Assembly (NCBI RefSeq): GCF_003002955.1
Contig: NZ_PVTJ01000003.1
Location: 186,001-250,000, forward strand
Direction of reading: 5' to 3'
Length of the DNA: 64,000 bases
Origin: Glycomyces artemisiae
GTDB taxonomy: Bacteria; Actinomycetota; Actinomycetes; Mycobacteriales; Micromonosporaceae
The position numbers and the translations under genes were made by a program. Below are positions 24,005 to 32,217 of the stretch, piece after piece (position 1 is the stretch's first letter; every line of letters begins with the position of its first letter). The notes below the pieces were generated by a model that did not search any database, had not been told where the DNA came from, and saw only the letters and a list, made by a program, of their open reading frames with translations.

Positions 24005-25729
24005 CTAGGACTCGGCGGGCTTGATCTTGGAGAGGATCTGAATGCCGGTCATGCCCTGCATGGGCGCGCAGTACGGGTCGTCCTTCGTGGGGAAGCCGGT
24101 CCAGTTCTTCTCGCTGAACTGGTAGAACTCCAAGGGGCGGTACATGAGCGGGATGGCGGGGGCCTCGGCGCGGATGATGTCGTCGAGCTGGGTGTAGGCG
24201 GCGGTGGCGGCCGCGGCGTCGGCGGCGGTGGCGGCCTCGTCGAGGAGCGCGGGGACGGCGTCGTGGTGGAAGCGCCCGAAGTTCCAGAAGGCCATCTCGC
24301 CGACGGGCGGGACGTCGCGGTCGTCGATGAGGTCGCGGATGCGCGACCAGGGGCTGGAGGGGGCGACGTCGGAGACGTACCACAGGACCATGTCGAAGGC
24401 GCCGTTGCCGAGGTTGTCGTTGACCTCGGTGAAGTCGCTGAACTCGGTGGCGACGTCGATCCCGGCGGCGGTGGCGGTGGTGGCGACGATGTCGAGGGCG
24501 GCGTTCCAGTCGGTCCAGCCCTGCGGGGTGGCGGCCTTGAACGGGCCGAGGCGGGTCCCGTCGGGGAGGACGTAGATTCCGTCGTCTCCTTTGGCCGCGC
24601 CGACCTCCTGTTCGAGGATGCGGGCGGCCTCGTCGGGGTCGTAGGACCAGCCCGCGGCGGCGGCCTCGGCGTTGAAGTGGACGCTCTCGGCGCCTTCGGG
24701 GAGGATGACGCTGGCCTGTGCGGGGTCGCTCATCCCTGCCATGGCGGACTCGGCGATCTTGGCGTAGTCGATGGCGTGGGCGAGCGCGCGGCGGACGCGG
24801 GCGTCGGCGAGGGGGCCGGTCGTGGTGTTGATGATGAGCATCGGGATGGAGCCGGGCAGGTGGTAGGGGGCGTCGCTCTGCCAGGTCTTGACGGGCAGGC
24901 CGCGCTCCTCCCAGAGCTCGTTGACGCGGGGCAGGAAGTACGCGGAGAGGTCGATGTCGCCGTTCTGGAAGGACAGGTTGGCGGCGTCGTTGCCTTCGTA
25001 GATCGCGTGGACGACCTGCTGCGGGACGGGTTTGCCGTGGATCTCGGCGCCCCAGTAGTCGGGGTGGAGGGCGAGGGTGACGTCCTGGTGGGAGTAGGAG
25101 TCGAGGGTGTAGGGGCCGGAGCCGACGGGCTCGGTGTTGGGGTGCTCGGTGAGCTCGGCGTCGGGGACCTCGGCCCACACGTGCGCGGGGAGGATGTACG
25201 TGAAGCAGAGCAGGTCCATGAGCCGGAGGCGCTGGGGGCGTTCGGCGTTGAGGGTGAACACGACGGTGCGGTCGTCGGGCGCCTCGATGGCGTCCACGTA
25301 GGACCAGATGTCGCCGTAGGCGATGCCCTCGTTGCGGTCGGCGAGGCCGAAGGTGGCGATCACGTCGGCGCTGGTGAGCGGCTTGCCGTCGTGCCAGGTC
25401 GTGCCCTCGTGGAGGGTCACGGCGCCGGTGTCGCCGTCCCAGGCGATGCCGGAGGCGAGGAGCGGTTCGGACTCGCCGGTGAGGAGGTTGAAGTTGAAGA
25501 GCGTCTCGTAGAGGTGGACGGCGTAGTTGCCGACGGGCCAGGAGGCGGTCCAGCCGAGGGGGTTGAAGTTGGCGGGGGCGCCGTCCTGGAGCCCGGCGGT
25601 GTAGAGGGTGGTCGCGCGGGCGTCGCCGCCGCCGGTCCCGGTGCAGGCGGCGAGGGCGGCGGCCGCGCCGAGGGCGGCGGAGGTCTGGAGGACGGTGCGG
25701 CGGCTCGGGCGGCCGGGGCGGTGCGTCAT
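24005..25729 (-). CDS. Dpp/Opp-type solute-binding lipoprotein, probably oligosaccharide-specific
   Basis: A 574-residue family 5 solute-binding protein. The export signal has twin arginines (SRRTVLQ) and ends in a LAAC lipobox, so it is probably a Tat-exported lipoprotein. Family 5 features include GLQDGAPANFNPLGWTASW near the mature start and GTTWHDGKPLTSADVIATF. The ATG with AAGGGA is preferred over an in-frame ATG 16 codons upstream, which lies close to the predicted operator. Context (endoglucanase, GH4, sugar kinase, ROK repressor) suggests cello-oligosaccharides or related beta-glucans, as for several archaeal and Thermotoga family 5 receptors. Confidence 0.88.
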   Translation of the reverse strand: MTHRPGRPSRRTVLQTSAALGAAAALAACTGTGGGDARATTLYTAGLQDGAPANFNPLGWTASWPVGNYAVHLYETLFNFNLLTGESEPLLASGIAWDGDTGAVTLHEGTTWHDGKPLTSADVIATFGLADRNEGIAYGDIWSYVDAIEAPDDRTVVFTLNAERPQRLRLMDLLCFTYILPAHVWAEVPDAELTEHPNTEPVGSGPYTLDSYSHQDVTLALHPDYWGAEIHGKPVPQQVVHAIYEGNDAANLSFQNGDIDLSAYFLPRVNELWEERGLPVKTWQSDAPYHLPGSIPMLIINTTTGPLADARVRRALAHAIDYAKIAESAMAGMSDPAQASVILPEGAESVHFNAEAAAAGWSYDPDEAARILEQEVGAAKGDDGIYVLPDGTRLGPFKAATPQGWTDWNAALDIVATTATAAGIDVATEFSDFTEVNDNLGNGAFDMVLWYVSDVAPSSPWSRIRDLIDDRDVPPVGEMAFWNFGRFHHDAVPALLDEAATAADAAAATAAYTQLDDIIRAEAPAIPLMYRPLEFYQFSEKNWTGFPTKDDPYCAPMQGMTGIQILSKIKPAES

Positions 25730-25782
25730 GGCGGTGTCCCTTGCTCGGGGTGACGGTGAGGAGTCTCGGGGGTGCATCGAGC

Positions 25783-25813
25783 TTAATAGTTAGATAAGGT
25801 TACTAACTTATAA
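25783..25813. promoter_or_regulatory. Operator 2 (ROK-type inverted repeat) between importer and ROK regulator
   Basis: Arms TTAATAGTTAG (25783-25793) and CTAACTTATAA (25803-25813) match at 9 of 11 positions across a nine-base spacer, the same layout as operator 1. It covers the predicted transcription start of the importer operon and lies ~90 bases before the divergent ROK gene, so it could control both. Confidence 0.7.
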
Positions 25814-25819
25814 GCGCCG

Positions 25820-25848
25820 ATAGTATACTCAGCGGGCCCCGGGGTCAA
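25820..25848 (-). promoter_or_regulatory. Promoter of the Dpp/Opp-type importer operon
   Basis: On the minus strand: -35 TTGACC (25848-25843), 17-base spacer, -10 TACTAT (25825-25820). Start expected near 25813, inside operator 2. Confidence 0.7.
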
Positions 25849-25901
25849 CATCGACGCGAACAGAACTTCCCGCGGCCGGCCATCAGCGACGAAGGACGCC
25901 C

Positions 25902-27074
25902 ATGCGAACGAACACGGACCCGCCCGTCCCCTCCGGCTCCTCCCACCTGCTGCGCACCATCAACGAGCGCGCCGCGCTCTACCACCTGCTCGAGAACGAC
26001 ACGCTCACCCGCGTGGAGCTGCGCAAGCTCACCGGCCTGGCCAAGCCCACGGCCTCGCAGGTGATGCTGCGGCTGGCCGAGTCCGGGCTCGCGGTCACCC
26101 AGGGACGCACCACCGCCAGGCAGGTCGGACCCCGGGCCGAGGTGTACTCCGTGAACGCCGACCACGCGTTCGCCGCGGCCGCGACCCTCCACGAGCCCGA
26201 CGGCGTCACCGTCGCGATCCGCGACCTCAAAGGGCGCGAACGGGCCTCGTCGACCCGCACCTTCGACTTCAACGAGGTCCCCGTCGACACCGCGGTCCAG
26301 CGCATGCTGCGCCGCACTGCCGACGACGCGGGGATCGCCCTGGACCGCGTCGCCGTCGTCCACCTCGCCGTCCCCGGCGCCTACGACGCCGTCACCGACA
26401 CCATCGGGTACGCCGACCTCCCCGGCGCCCCCGACGTGCGGCTCGGCGCGTCCCTGGAGTCGTTCATGGACTGCCCGGTGACGATCCACAACGACGTCAA
26501 CGCCGCCACCGTCGCCGAGCGCCGCAACCCGGCCGTCTCCGGCGGCCTGGTCCTGCTGTGGCTGGGCCGCGAGGGCATCGGCACCGGGATCGACCTGGCG
26601 CACGGCCTCGTCGTCGGCGCCCGAGGCGCCGCGGGCGAACTCGGGTACGTGCCCGTCTTCCCCGACCGGACCGGCCCCGACGACCCGACCTACCAGGACT
26701 GGATCGGCGCCCCCGCCGTCCTCGCCCTGGGCCGCGAGCACGGCGTCGCGGGCGCCGACGCCGCCTCGGTCATGACCGCGGCCGTCAAGGCGGGCGCCCA
26801 GGCGTTCATGGACGCCTACGCCAAGCGGGTCGCCGGGGCGCTGCACCTGCTCACGTGCCTGTTCGACCCGCCGAGCCTGGTCCTCGGCGGCGAGATCGCG
26901 CGGGCGGGCGGCGAGACCTTCGTGGAGTCGGTGCGGCGCGCGAACGCCTCGCTGGCCGAGCGGATCCTGCCGTCGGCGGTGTACGGCGACGCCGTCGCGA
27001 TCGGGGTCCTGGACCTGGCGTACGCCGACCTGAAGGGCCGCGTGCTCGACGCGGCCCTCCCGGAGGCTCAGTAG
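25902..27074 (+). CDS. ROK-family transcriptional repressor
   Basis: A 390-residue regulator. Residues ~15-80 form a winged helix (LLRTINERAALYHLLENDTL then TRVELRKLTGLAKPTASQVM). The ROK domain follows with VHLAVPGAYD, HNDVNAATVAE and the glycine-rich WLGREGIGTGIDL. The usual zinc cluster CxCGxxGC is missing, and the kinase phosphate-1 motif is not evident, so it should bind but not phosphorylate sugar. It is divergent from the importer operon and overlaps the stop of the BadF-type kinase gene by seven bases. It is the obvious candidate to bind the three AT-rich operators. Confidence 0.9.
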   Translation: MRTNTDPPVPSGSSHLLRTINERAALYHLLENDTLTRVELRKLTGLAKPTASQVMLRLAESGLAVTQGRTTARQVGPRAEVYSVNADHAFAAAATLHEPDGVTVAIRDLKGRERASSTRTFDFNEVPVDTAVQRMLRRTADDAGIALDRVAVVHLAVPGAYDAVTDTIGYADLPGAPDVRLGASLESFMDCPVTIHNDVNAATVAERRNPAVSGGLVLLWLGREGIGTGIDLAHGLVVGARGAAGELGYVPVFPDRTGPDDPTYQDWIGAPAVLALGREHGVAGADAASVMTAAVKAGAQAFMDAYAKRVAGALHLLTCLFDPPSLVLGGEIARAGGETFVESVRRANASLAERILPSAVYGDAVAIGVLDLAYADLKGRVLDAALPEAQ

Positions 27075-28084
27075 GCGACGCGGACGGGCTCCATCGCGGC
27101 GATGCCGGCGGCGAGGCTGCGGTGGGCCGCGGTGTCGGTCGCGCCGGTGAGCGCGTCGAGCGCGGTCCACGCGGCGCCGAGCACCGGCGGGCGGTCGAGG
27201 CCGGTGTAGGACGCGAGCGGGAACTCCGCCTCCAGGATCGGCGCCAAGTGCCGGTGCAGGGCTGCGGGCGCGGCCGCGAGGACCCCGCCGCCGCCCACGA
27301 TCGTGAACGGCCCCTTGCCGAGTCCGAGCCTGCGGGCCCCGACGCGGACCATCGCGATGATCTCGGCCGCCTGGCGCTCCACGACGGACTCTGCGACGGC
27401 GTCCCCGGCGTCGGCGGCCGCGAACAGGCGCGGTACGAGCCCGTGGACCATGTCCCGGGGGAAGCGGCCGAAGTGCAGGCCGATCGCGGCGTCCTCGGCG
27501 GTGCCGGTCCCGAAGTGCGCGCGCACGGCCGCGCACAGGGCCGTGGCGGGGCCGCGGCCGTCCTCGGCGCGGGCGGCGTGGAAGAGCACGGCGTCGCCGA
27601 GGTCCTCGCCGCCGCCCCAGTCGCCCGTGGTCGGCCCGAGCGCCGGGAACCGCGACCACTCGTCGGACGCGTTGCGCCCCACGCTGTTCATGCCCGCGCC
27701 GCAGATGACGGCGACGGCGTTCCGGTCGCTCGTCCCGGCCCGCAGGAGCGCGAACACGTCGTTGTCGAGCACCACCTCGTCGGCCCAGCCGCGCGAGCGG
27801 GCGTCGGCGTTCAGCCGCTCGACCTCTACCGGGAGGTCCACTCCCGCAAGGAGGGCGTCGACCCGCGCGAGTGGTACTTCACTCCCCCACCGGGCTTCGG
27901 CGCGGACGGTGTCGATGAGCTTGCCCAGCAGGTCGACCGCCTCCCGGTAGCCGAGCCGGTGCGGCGAGGAGGTGCCGGTGCGCACGTAGGCGTGGACGCG
28001 GCCGTCTGCGGTCGCGGCGACCGCGTCGGTCTTGGAGTTCCCGCCGTCCACCGCGATGAAGGCGCGGTCCGCGTTCAGGCCCAA
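27068..28084 (-). CDS. BadF/BadG-family sugar kinase (N-acetylglucosamine kinase-like)
   Basis: A 338-residue ASKHA-fold ATPase. The phosphate-1 motif is AVDGGNSKTD near residue 11, and phosphate-2/adenosine motifs appear as ICGAGMNSVG and VGGGGVLAAAP. GPTTGDWGGGEDLGD is typical of the GlcNAc-kinase-like branch. The start is given as the TTG that overlaps the end of the GH4 gene by ten bases; the ribosome site is weak and the exact start uncertain. Coupled to GH4, it may phosphorylate the imported disaccharide before cleavage, or a released sugar. Confidence 0.85.
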   Translation of the reverse strand: MGLNADRAFIAVDGGNSKTDAVAATADGRVHAYVRTGTSSPHRLGYREAVDLLGKLIDTVRAEARWGSEVPLARVDALLAGVDLPVEVERLNADARSRGWADEVVLDNDVFALLRAGTSDRNAVAVICGAGMNSVGRNASDEWSRFPALGPTTGDWGGGEDLGDAVLFHAARAEDGRGPATALCAAVRAHFGTGTAEDAAIGLHFGRFPRDMVHGLVPRLFAAADAGDAVAESVVERQAAEIIAMVRVGARRLGLGKGPFTIVGGGGVLAAAPAALHRHLAPILEAEFPLASYTGLDRPPVLGAAWTALDALTGATDTAAHRSLAAGIAAMEPVRVAY

Positions 28085-29325
28085 GGGAGGTGGTCCCGCC
28101 CGGTGGCGATGAGGCGGGCCGTCAGGCCCTCCGCGAGGTCGTGCTGGCCGACGAGGGGGTGCGCGAGCAGCGCTTCGTAGACGCGGCGCTCGCCGCCGCG
28201 GACCGCGGCCTGGACGCCCAGTTCCTCATAGGCGGCGACGGCCGCGACGAGGCCGCGCTGGCGCGGCCCGAGCGGGGCCGCGTCGACGGGCGTGATGTCG
28301 GCGCCGACGCGGGCCGAGACCTCGATGACGGCCTCGTCGGGCAGGTACGGCAGGAATCCGCGGTTGCGGACGTTCACCGCGTGGACGCCGCCGTCCCGGG
28401 TGAGCAGCGAGCGCATGAGCGCCACGGCGGCCTCGGAGTAGTAGGCGCCGCCGCGCTGCGAGAGCAGGTCGGGCTTGCGGTCGAGGGTGTCGTCCTCGTA
28501 GATCTTCCAGAGTTCGGCCTCGATGCGGGCGACCTCCCGCCCGCGCGAGGGGGCGGTGCGGAGCCGCTCCACTTCCGTGTCGTGGGCGTAGAAGTAGTGC
28601 AGGTAGTAGGAGGGCACGCGACCGTCGGCGAAGACCGCGGCCGGGAGGTCCACTTCGTCGGCGATCTCGTCTCGGTGCTCGTCGAGGAGGCCGGGGAGGA
28701 CGTCGCGGCCGTCGACGCGGACGCCGGTCTCCCAGGTGAGGTGGTTGAGGCCGACGTGGTCGAGGACGACGTCCTCGGGGGCGCGGCCGAGGAGCCCGGC
28801 GAAGCGGCGCTGGAAGCCGATCGCGACGTTGCACAGGCCGATCGCGCGGTGGCCCGCGTCGAGGAGCGCGCGGGTGACCATGCCGACGGGGTTGGTGAAG
28901 TCGACGATCCACGCGCCGGGGGCGGCGAGTTCGCGGACGCGGTCGGCGATCCCGAGTGCGACGGGGATGGTGCGCAGGGCCTTCGCGAGGCCGCCCGCGC
29001 CGGTGGTCTCCTGGCCGACGCAGCCGCATTCGAGCGGGAACGCCTCGTCCTCGATCCGGGCCCGCTGACCGCCGACGCGCAGCTGGAGCAGCACGATCGC
29101 GGCGCCCTCGACGCCGCGGTCGAGGTCGGTCGTCCACTCGACCTTCGCGTCGGACCCGTGCCGGCGCATGATGCGCCGCACCAGCGGGCCGATGACCTCC
29201 AGCTTCTTCGCGGCCGGGTCCACCAGCGCCACTTCGTCGATGCCGAGCGCGACGGCGTTGGCGCCGAAGCCTTCGGCGAGCTCGGGGGTGTAGGTGGATC
29301 CGCCACCGACCACGGCGATCTTCAT
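28075..29325 (-). CDS. GH4 6-phospho-beta-glucosidase-like enzyme
   Basis: A 416-residue NAD+- and Mn2+-dependent glycosidase of family 4. The N-terminal Rossmann motif is VVGGGSTYTPEL. Other family motifs are VGGQRARIEDE (phosphate/sugar contact), VDFTNP (141-146), metal ligand Cys165 in LCNV and His195 in GLNHLTW. GH4 uses an oxidation-elimination route. The phospho-beta-glucosidase branch is preferred from overall likeness, yet no PTS is present, so the phosphate would have to come from the adjacent kinase. A GAGAGG site supports the ATG chosen. Confidence 0.88.
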   Translation of the reverse strand: MKIAVVGGGSTYTPELAEGFGANAVALGIDEVALVDPAAKKLEVIGPLVRRIMRRHGSDAKVEWTTDLDRGVEGAAIVLLQLRVGGQRARIEDEAFPLECGCVGQETTGAGGLAKALRTIPVALGIADRVRELAAPGAWIVDFTNPVGMVTRALLDAGHRAIGLCNVAIGFQRRFAGLLGRAPEDVVLDHVGLNHLTWETGVRVDGRDVLPGLLDEHRDEIADEVDLPAAVFADGRVPSYYLHYFYAHDTEVERLRTAPSRGREVARIEAELWKIYEDDTLDRKPDLLSQRGGAYYSEAAVALMRSLLTRDGGVHAVNVRNRGFLPYLPDEAVIEVSARVGADITPVDAAPLGPRQRGLVAAVAAYEELGVQAAVRGGERRVYEALLAHPLVGQHDLAEGLTARLIATGRDHLPWA

Positions 29326-29365
29326 CAAGGTCCTCTCGATCAGCGACGGACATGAAGGGCCGTCA

Positions 29366-29392
29366 TAAATAGTCAGGTTAACTAACTAAATG
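29366..29392. promoter_or_regulatory. Operator 3 (shorter variant) at the GH4 promoter
   Basis: Half-sites TAAATAGTCAG (29366-29376) and CTAACTAAATG (29382-29392) resemble those of operators 1 and 2, but the spacer is only five bases and the arms match at 7 of 11. It overlaps the -10 and spacer of the promoter. Relationship to the other two sites is likely but not certain. Confidence 0.5.
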
Positions 29393-29403
29393 ATCGATGT
29401 CAA
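29375..29403 (-). promoter_or_regulatory. Promoter of the GH4/BadF-kinase operon
   Basis: On the minus strand: -35 TTGACA (29403-29398), 17-base spacer, -10 TAACCT (29380-29375). Confidence 0.7.
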
Positions 29404-29416
29404 CGCGCGGACCGGA

Positions 29417-29444
29417 ACGGGACCGCCTTGGACGGCGGTCCCGT
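29417..29444. terminator. Hairpin terminator after the SDR gene
   Basis: Perfect 11-base arms ACGGGACCGCC and GGCGGTCCCGT with a six-base loop, nine bases past the SDR stop. It insulates the SDR gene from the GH4 promoter. Confidence 0.65.
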
Positions 29445-29452
29445 CCGCCGGG

Positions 29453-30193
29453 TCAGAGCGCGTGCTTGAGGGTGAGCCAGCCGCCGTCGACGGGCAGGTC
29501 GACGCCGGTGATGTAGCCGGCCTCGTCGGAGGCGAGGTAGGCGACGGCGGTGGCGACCTCGTCGGCGCGGCCGACCCGGCCGACGAGCGTCGCGTCGCCG
29601 GCCCGGACGATGTCCTCCTCGGAGGTGTCGGCCCAGTGGGTGGTGCGGATCGGGCCGGGCGAGACCGAGTTGCACCTGACGTGCGGGGCGTACTCGACGG
29701 CGAGCTGCCTGACGAGGGCGTTGAGCCCGCCTTTGGCCGCGGCGTAGGCGGTGTAGCCCTTGAGCGACCGGTGCGCGTGGACCGAGGAGACTGCCACGAC
29801 CGCGCCGCGGGCCTCGCGCAGCGGCCCGATGCAGGCTTTGACGCCGAGGTAGGCGGCCTTGAGGGTGACGTCGTGCGTGCGGTCCCAGTCCGGCTCGGAC
29901 AGCTCGTGGGGCGCGCCGTTGACGCTCGCGAAGGCGTTCGAGACGAGCACGTCGAGGCGGCCGTGGGCGCTGATCACCTTGTCGTGCAACGCGGTCCAGT
30001 CGGCGCCGCTGGAGGCGTCGGCGCGGTGGAAGCGGACCCCGCTCGTCTCGCGGGCGATCCGCTCCCCCGCCTCCTCGTCCACGTCGGTGACGTAGACCGC
30101 CGCGCCTTCGGCCGCGAGGCGCGCCGCGCAGGCCGCCCCGATCCCCTTCGCTCCACCGGTGATGACGGCGACTTTGCCTTCGAATCGGTTCAT
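29453..30193 (-). CDS. SDR-family oxidoreductase
   Basis: A 246-residue classical short-chain dehydrogenase. Cofactor loop TGGAKGIG near the N-terminus, a VTDVD segment after beta-2 (Asp favours NAD(H)), catalytic Ser in AVSSVHAH and the YAAAK dyad, then NSVSPGPIRT. The N-NAG motif is altered to SNAF. The ATG used here lies six bases after a TACCGT -10 element, so the message is probably leaderless; another ATG two codons upstream abuts the -10 and is unlikely. Substrate unknown; single-gene unit. Confidence 0.87.
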   Translation of the reverse strand: MNRFEGKVAVITGGAKGIGAACAARLAAEGAAVYVTDVDEEAGERIARETSGVRFHRADASSGADWTALHDKVISAHGRLDVLVSNAFASVNGAPHELSEPDWDRTHDVTLKAAYLGVKACIGPLREARGAVVAVSSVHAHRSLKGYTAYAAAKGGLNALVRQLAVEYAPHVRCNSVSPGPIRTTHWADTSEEDIVRAGDATLVGRVGRADEVATAVAYLASDEAGYITGVDLPVDGGWLTLKHAL

Positions 30194-30199
30194 CGGCAT

Positions 30200-30229
30200 A
30201 CGGTAGCGTCCGAATCCACTGGGCCGTAA
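30200..30229 (-). promoter_or_regulatory. Promoter of the SDR gene (leaderless)
   Basis: On the minus strand: -35-like TTACGG (30229-30224), 18-base spacer, -10 TACCGT (30205-30200), then six bases to the ATG at 30193. Confidence 0.5.
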
Positions 30230-30250
30230 CCTGATGCGACGGTCCCGTCG

Positions 30251-31156
30251 CTATCCGGGCACGACCAGGTGCAGGCGGCGGTCGGCGAGGCCGATGGTGA
30301 TCTGCTGGCCCCAGGCCACGGTGAGGTGGTCGGACTCGACGCCGTCGGCGAAGACCACGAGCCGCTCGCTCTCGCACACGAGCCGCAGCTCCTCCCCCGT
30401 GCCCAGGACGCCCGCGGTGAGCGCGGTGCCGGTGGCGGGCGAGGGCCACGCCTCCCGCACGAACCAGGACAGGGACGGCGCCTCCGGGCCGGGCAGGACT
30501 TCGCGCAGGTCCCGGTCGGCCGCAACGGAAGCGGTCCAGCCGGTGGCGCCGGTGCCGGTCCCGACGAGCACGCCCGAGGAGGACTGGCGCTCGCCGCGCC
30601 CGGCCGCGTCCACGAGGCGGTAGCGCGCGGACTGGTGGGCGGCGTGCCCGGCATAGACCTCGTTGAGGCCCGCGAGCTGCTGGCCGTCGTCGAGCCGGGC
30701 GGCGACCATCGTGAGCCTGCGGGACGCCGCCGTCCCGGCGGCGACCGCCTGGAGCGCCTTGGCGACCGACGCGGACCGGAACTGGACGAGGACGCCGCGG
30801 TTGCGTCCCGGCTCGGGGTCGACGCCGATCACGGGCTGGCCGGACAGGTACTTCGCGACGTTCGCGACGAGGCCGTCCTGGCCGACCGCGACCACGATGT
30901 CCTCGGGCGCGAACAGGAACCGCGGCAGGTCGTCGCGGTCGACGCGGCCGCGCCGCCAGTCGGCCGGGACCGCCGCGTCCACTGTGGTGAGCGCGGCGTG
31001 CAGGGCCTCGTGGCGGGCGGTGGCCTCCTGGAGGTCGCGGCCGCGCTGGCGCAGGAAGTGGTCGGCGGCGGCGCGGGTGCCGTGGCGGGCCAGGAGCTCG
31101 TCGAGTTCGCTGCGGCGGCTGACGACGACCACGCGCGGTGCGAGCGTGGCGCTCAC
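30251..31156 (-). CDS. NAD kinase-like protein
   Basis: A 301-residue protein of the NAD kinase/diacylglycerol kinase fold. The catalytic loop that is GGDG in true NAD kinases reads GQDGL here. Other family blocks are recognisable: PVIGVDPEPGRNRGVL, NEVYAGHAAHQSARY and SGVLVGTGTGATGWTAS, the last corresponding to DGxxxxTPTGSTAY. Activity as an NAD kinase is therefore plausible but not assured. GTG start overlapping the SPFH stop (GTGA), so it is translationally coupled to that gene. The operon is headed by an NrtR-type operator, linking it to NAD status. Confidence 0.75.
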   Translation of the reverse strand: MSATLAPRVVVVSRRSELDELLARHGTRAAADHFLRQRGRDLQEATARHEALHAALTTVDAAVPADWRRGRVDRDDLPRFLFAPEDIVVAVGQDGLVANVAKYLSGQPVIGVDPEPGRNRGVLVQFRSASVAKALQAVAAGTAASRRLTMVAARLDDGQQLAGLNEVYAGHAAHQSARYRLVDAAGRGERQSSSGVLVGTGTGATGWTASVAADRDLREVLPGPEAPSLSWFVREAWPSPATGTALTAGVLGTGEELRLVCESERLVVFADGVESDHLTVAWGQQITIGLADRRLHLVVPG

Positions 31157-32154
31157 TGCCGGCCGTCCGCGAGCCGGGCGATGGCGCCGGTGAGCAGGTC
31201 AGGGGTGACGGTGAGCTGGCCGATCGCAGGGAGCTGCCCGGCGAGGTCGCGCATCGCGAGGGCGTGGAGGACGCCGGTGGGCAGGTCGCGGTAGATCGCC
31301 ATGCGGGCGGCCTCGGCGTCGGCTTCGGCGGCGCCGACCTCGCGGACCCGGTCGGCCTGGGCCGCGGCGAGGGTGCGGGCCTTCTCCGCTTCGCCTTGGG
31401 CCGAGGCGAGCTCAGCGGCGGCGGTGAGTTCGGCGCGGCGCCGGTCGTTGGCGCCCTTCTGCTCCACGAGCTGCTGCTCGCGGCGGGCCAGCTCGATCTT
31501 GTTCTGGAGCTCGTTCTCGGCGATGGCCCGCTCCTGCTCGACGGCCTGCGCGCGGCGGGCGTACGTGGCCTTGTCCGCGTCCTGCTGCACCGCTTCGCGG
31601 GTGGGGGTCTGGAGCGAGCGCTCCATCTCCGGCTCGGGCCGGATCGCCACGACGCGGGCGCTGACGACCGCGACGCCGACGTCCCCCAGGCGCGCGTCGT
31701 CGGAGAGCGCGGCGGCGACGGCCTCGCGGACCTCGGTGATGGCGACGGTGAGCGCGTCGGCCAGCGGGACCCGGGCGAGCAGGTCGAGGGCGGGCTGCTG
31801 GGCGAGCTCGGTGAGGAGGGTTGCGACCTGGTCGAGGGGGCGGGCGCGCGCCTGGCCGCCGTAGGGGTCGACGGAGAAGTCGAGGCGGGCGGCGGCCAGC
31901 GCGGGGTCGGCGATGCGGTAGGTGACGGTGGCCTGGACGGTGACGTCGGCGAAGTCGGCGGTGCGGGCGTGGAACATCAGGGGCAGTTCGCGGTCGTCCA
32001 CGGGGACTTCGGAGAGGACGGCGGTGAGGGGCCGGTACCAGAACGACTGGCCGGTCCCCTCCTTGACCGCGCGGCCGCGCTTCTGGAAGCGGACCCAGAC
32101 GGTGGGGGTGCCGCGCAGGTGGCGCAGGAACAGGCGGTTGGTGACATCGGCCAT
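31153..32154 (-). CDS. SPFH (band 7) domain protein
   Basis: A 333-residue stomatin/prohibitin-type protein. Residues ~5-190 are the SPFH beta/alpha domain (VWVRFQKRGRAVKEGTGQSF near the start). Residues ~190-290 are a long Ala/Glu/Arg-rich coiled coil (ELQNKIELARREQQ, then AEKARTLAAAQADRV) that would oligomerise. No transmembrane or signal segment is seen, so membrane association would be peripheral. AAAAGGAGG precedes the ATG. First gene of a two-gene operon with the NAD kinase-like gene. Confidence 0.88.
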   Translation of the reverse strand: MADVTNRLFLRHLRGTPTVWVRFQKRGRAVKEGTGQSFWYRPLTAVLSEVPVDDRELPLMFHARTADFADVTVQATVTYRIADPALAAARLDFSVDPYGGQARARPLDQVATLLTELAQQPALDLLARVPLADALTVAITEVREAVAAALSDDARLGDVGVAVVSARVVAIRPEPEMERSLQTPTREAVQQDADKATYARRAQAVEQERAIAENELQNKIELARREQQLVEQKGANDRRRAELTAAAELASAQGEAEKARTLAAAQADRVREVGAAEADAEAARMAIYRDLPTGVLHALAMRDLAGQLPAIGQLTVTPDLLTGAIARLADGRQ

Positions 32155-32173
32155 GGGGTGGGCCTCCTTTTCT

Positions 32174-32213
32174 CGTCATCATGACGATAATCCTCGTGCT
32201 AGGTTATCGTCAA
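32174..32213. promoter_or_regulatory. Divergent NrtR-type operator and promoters
   Basis: Perfect arms TGACGATAA (32182-32190) and TTATCGTCA (32204-32212) with a 13-base spacer. A second palindrome CGTCAT-C-ATGACG (32174-32186) overlaps the left arm. On the minus strand the arms carry -35 TTGACG (32213-32208) and -10 TATCGT (32189-32184) for the SPFH operon. On the plus strand ATGACG (32181-32186) and TATCGT (32205-32210) serve the Nudix gene. A repressor bound here would shut both promoters. Confidence 0.75.
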
Positions 32214-32217
32214 GGTG

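Noticed and set aside
30236-30251. GCGACGG-TC-CCGTCGC hairpin at the end of the NAD kinase-like gene as a terminator
   Set aside because: A two-base loop is sterically poor, the stem is short and it overlaps the stop codon and the SDR promoter region.
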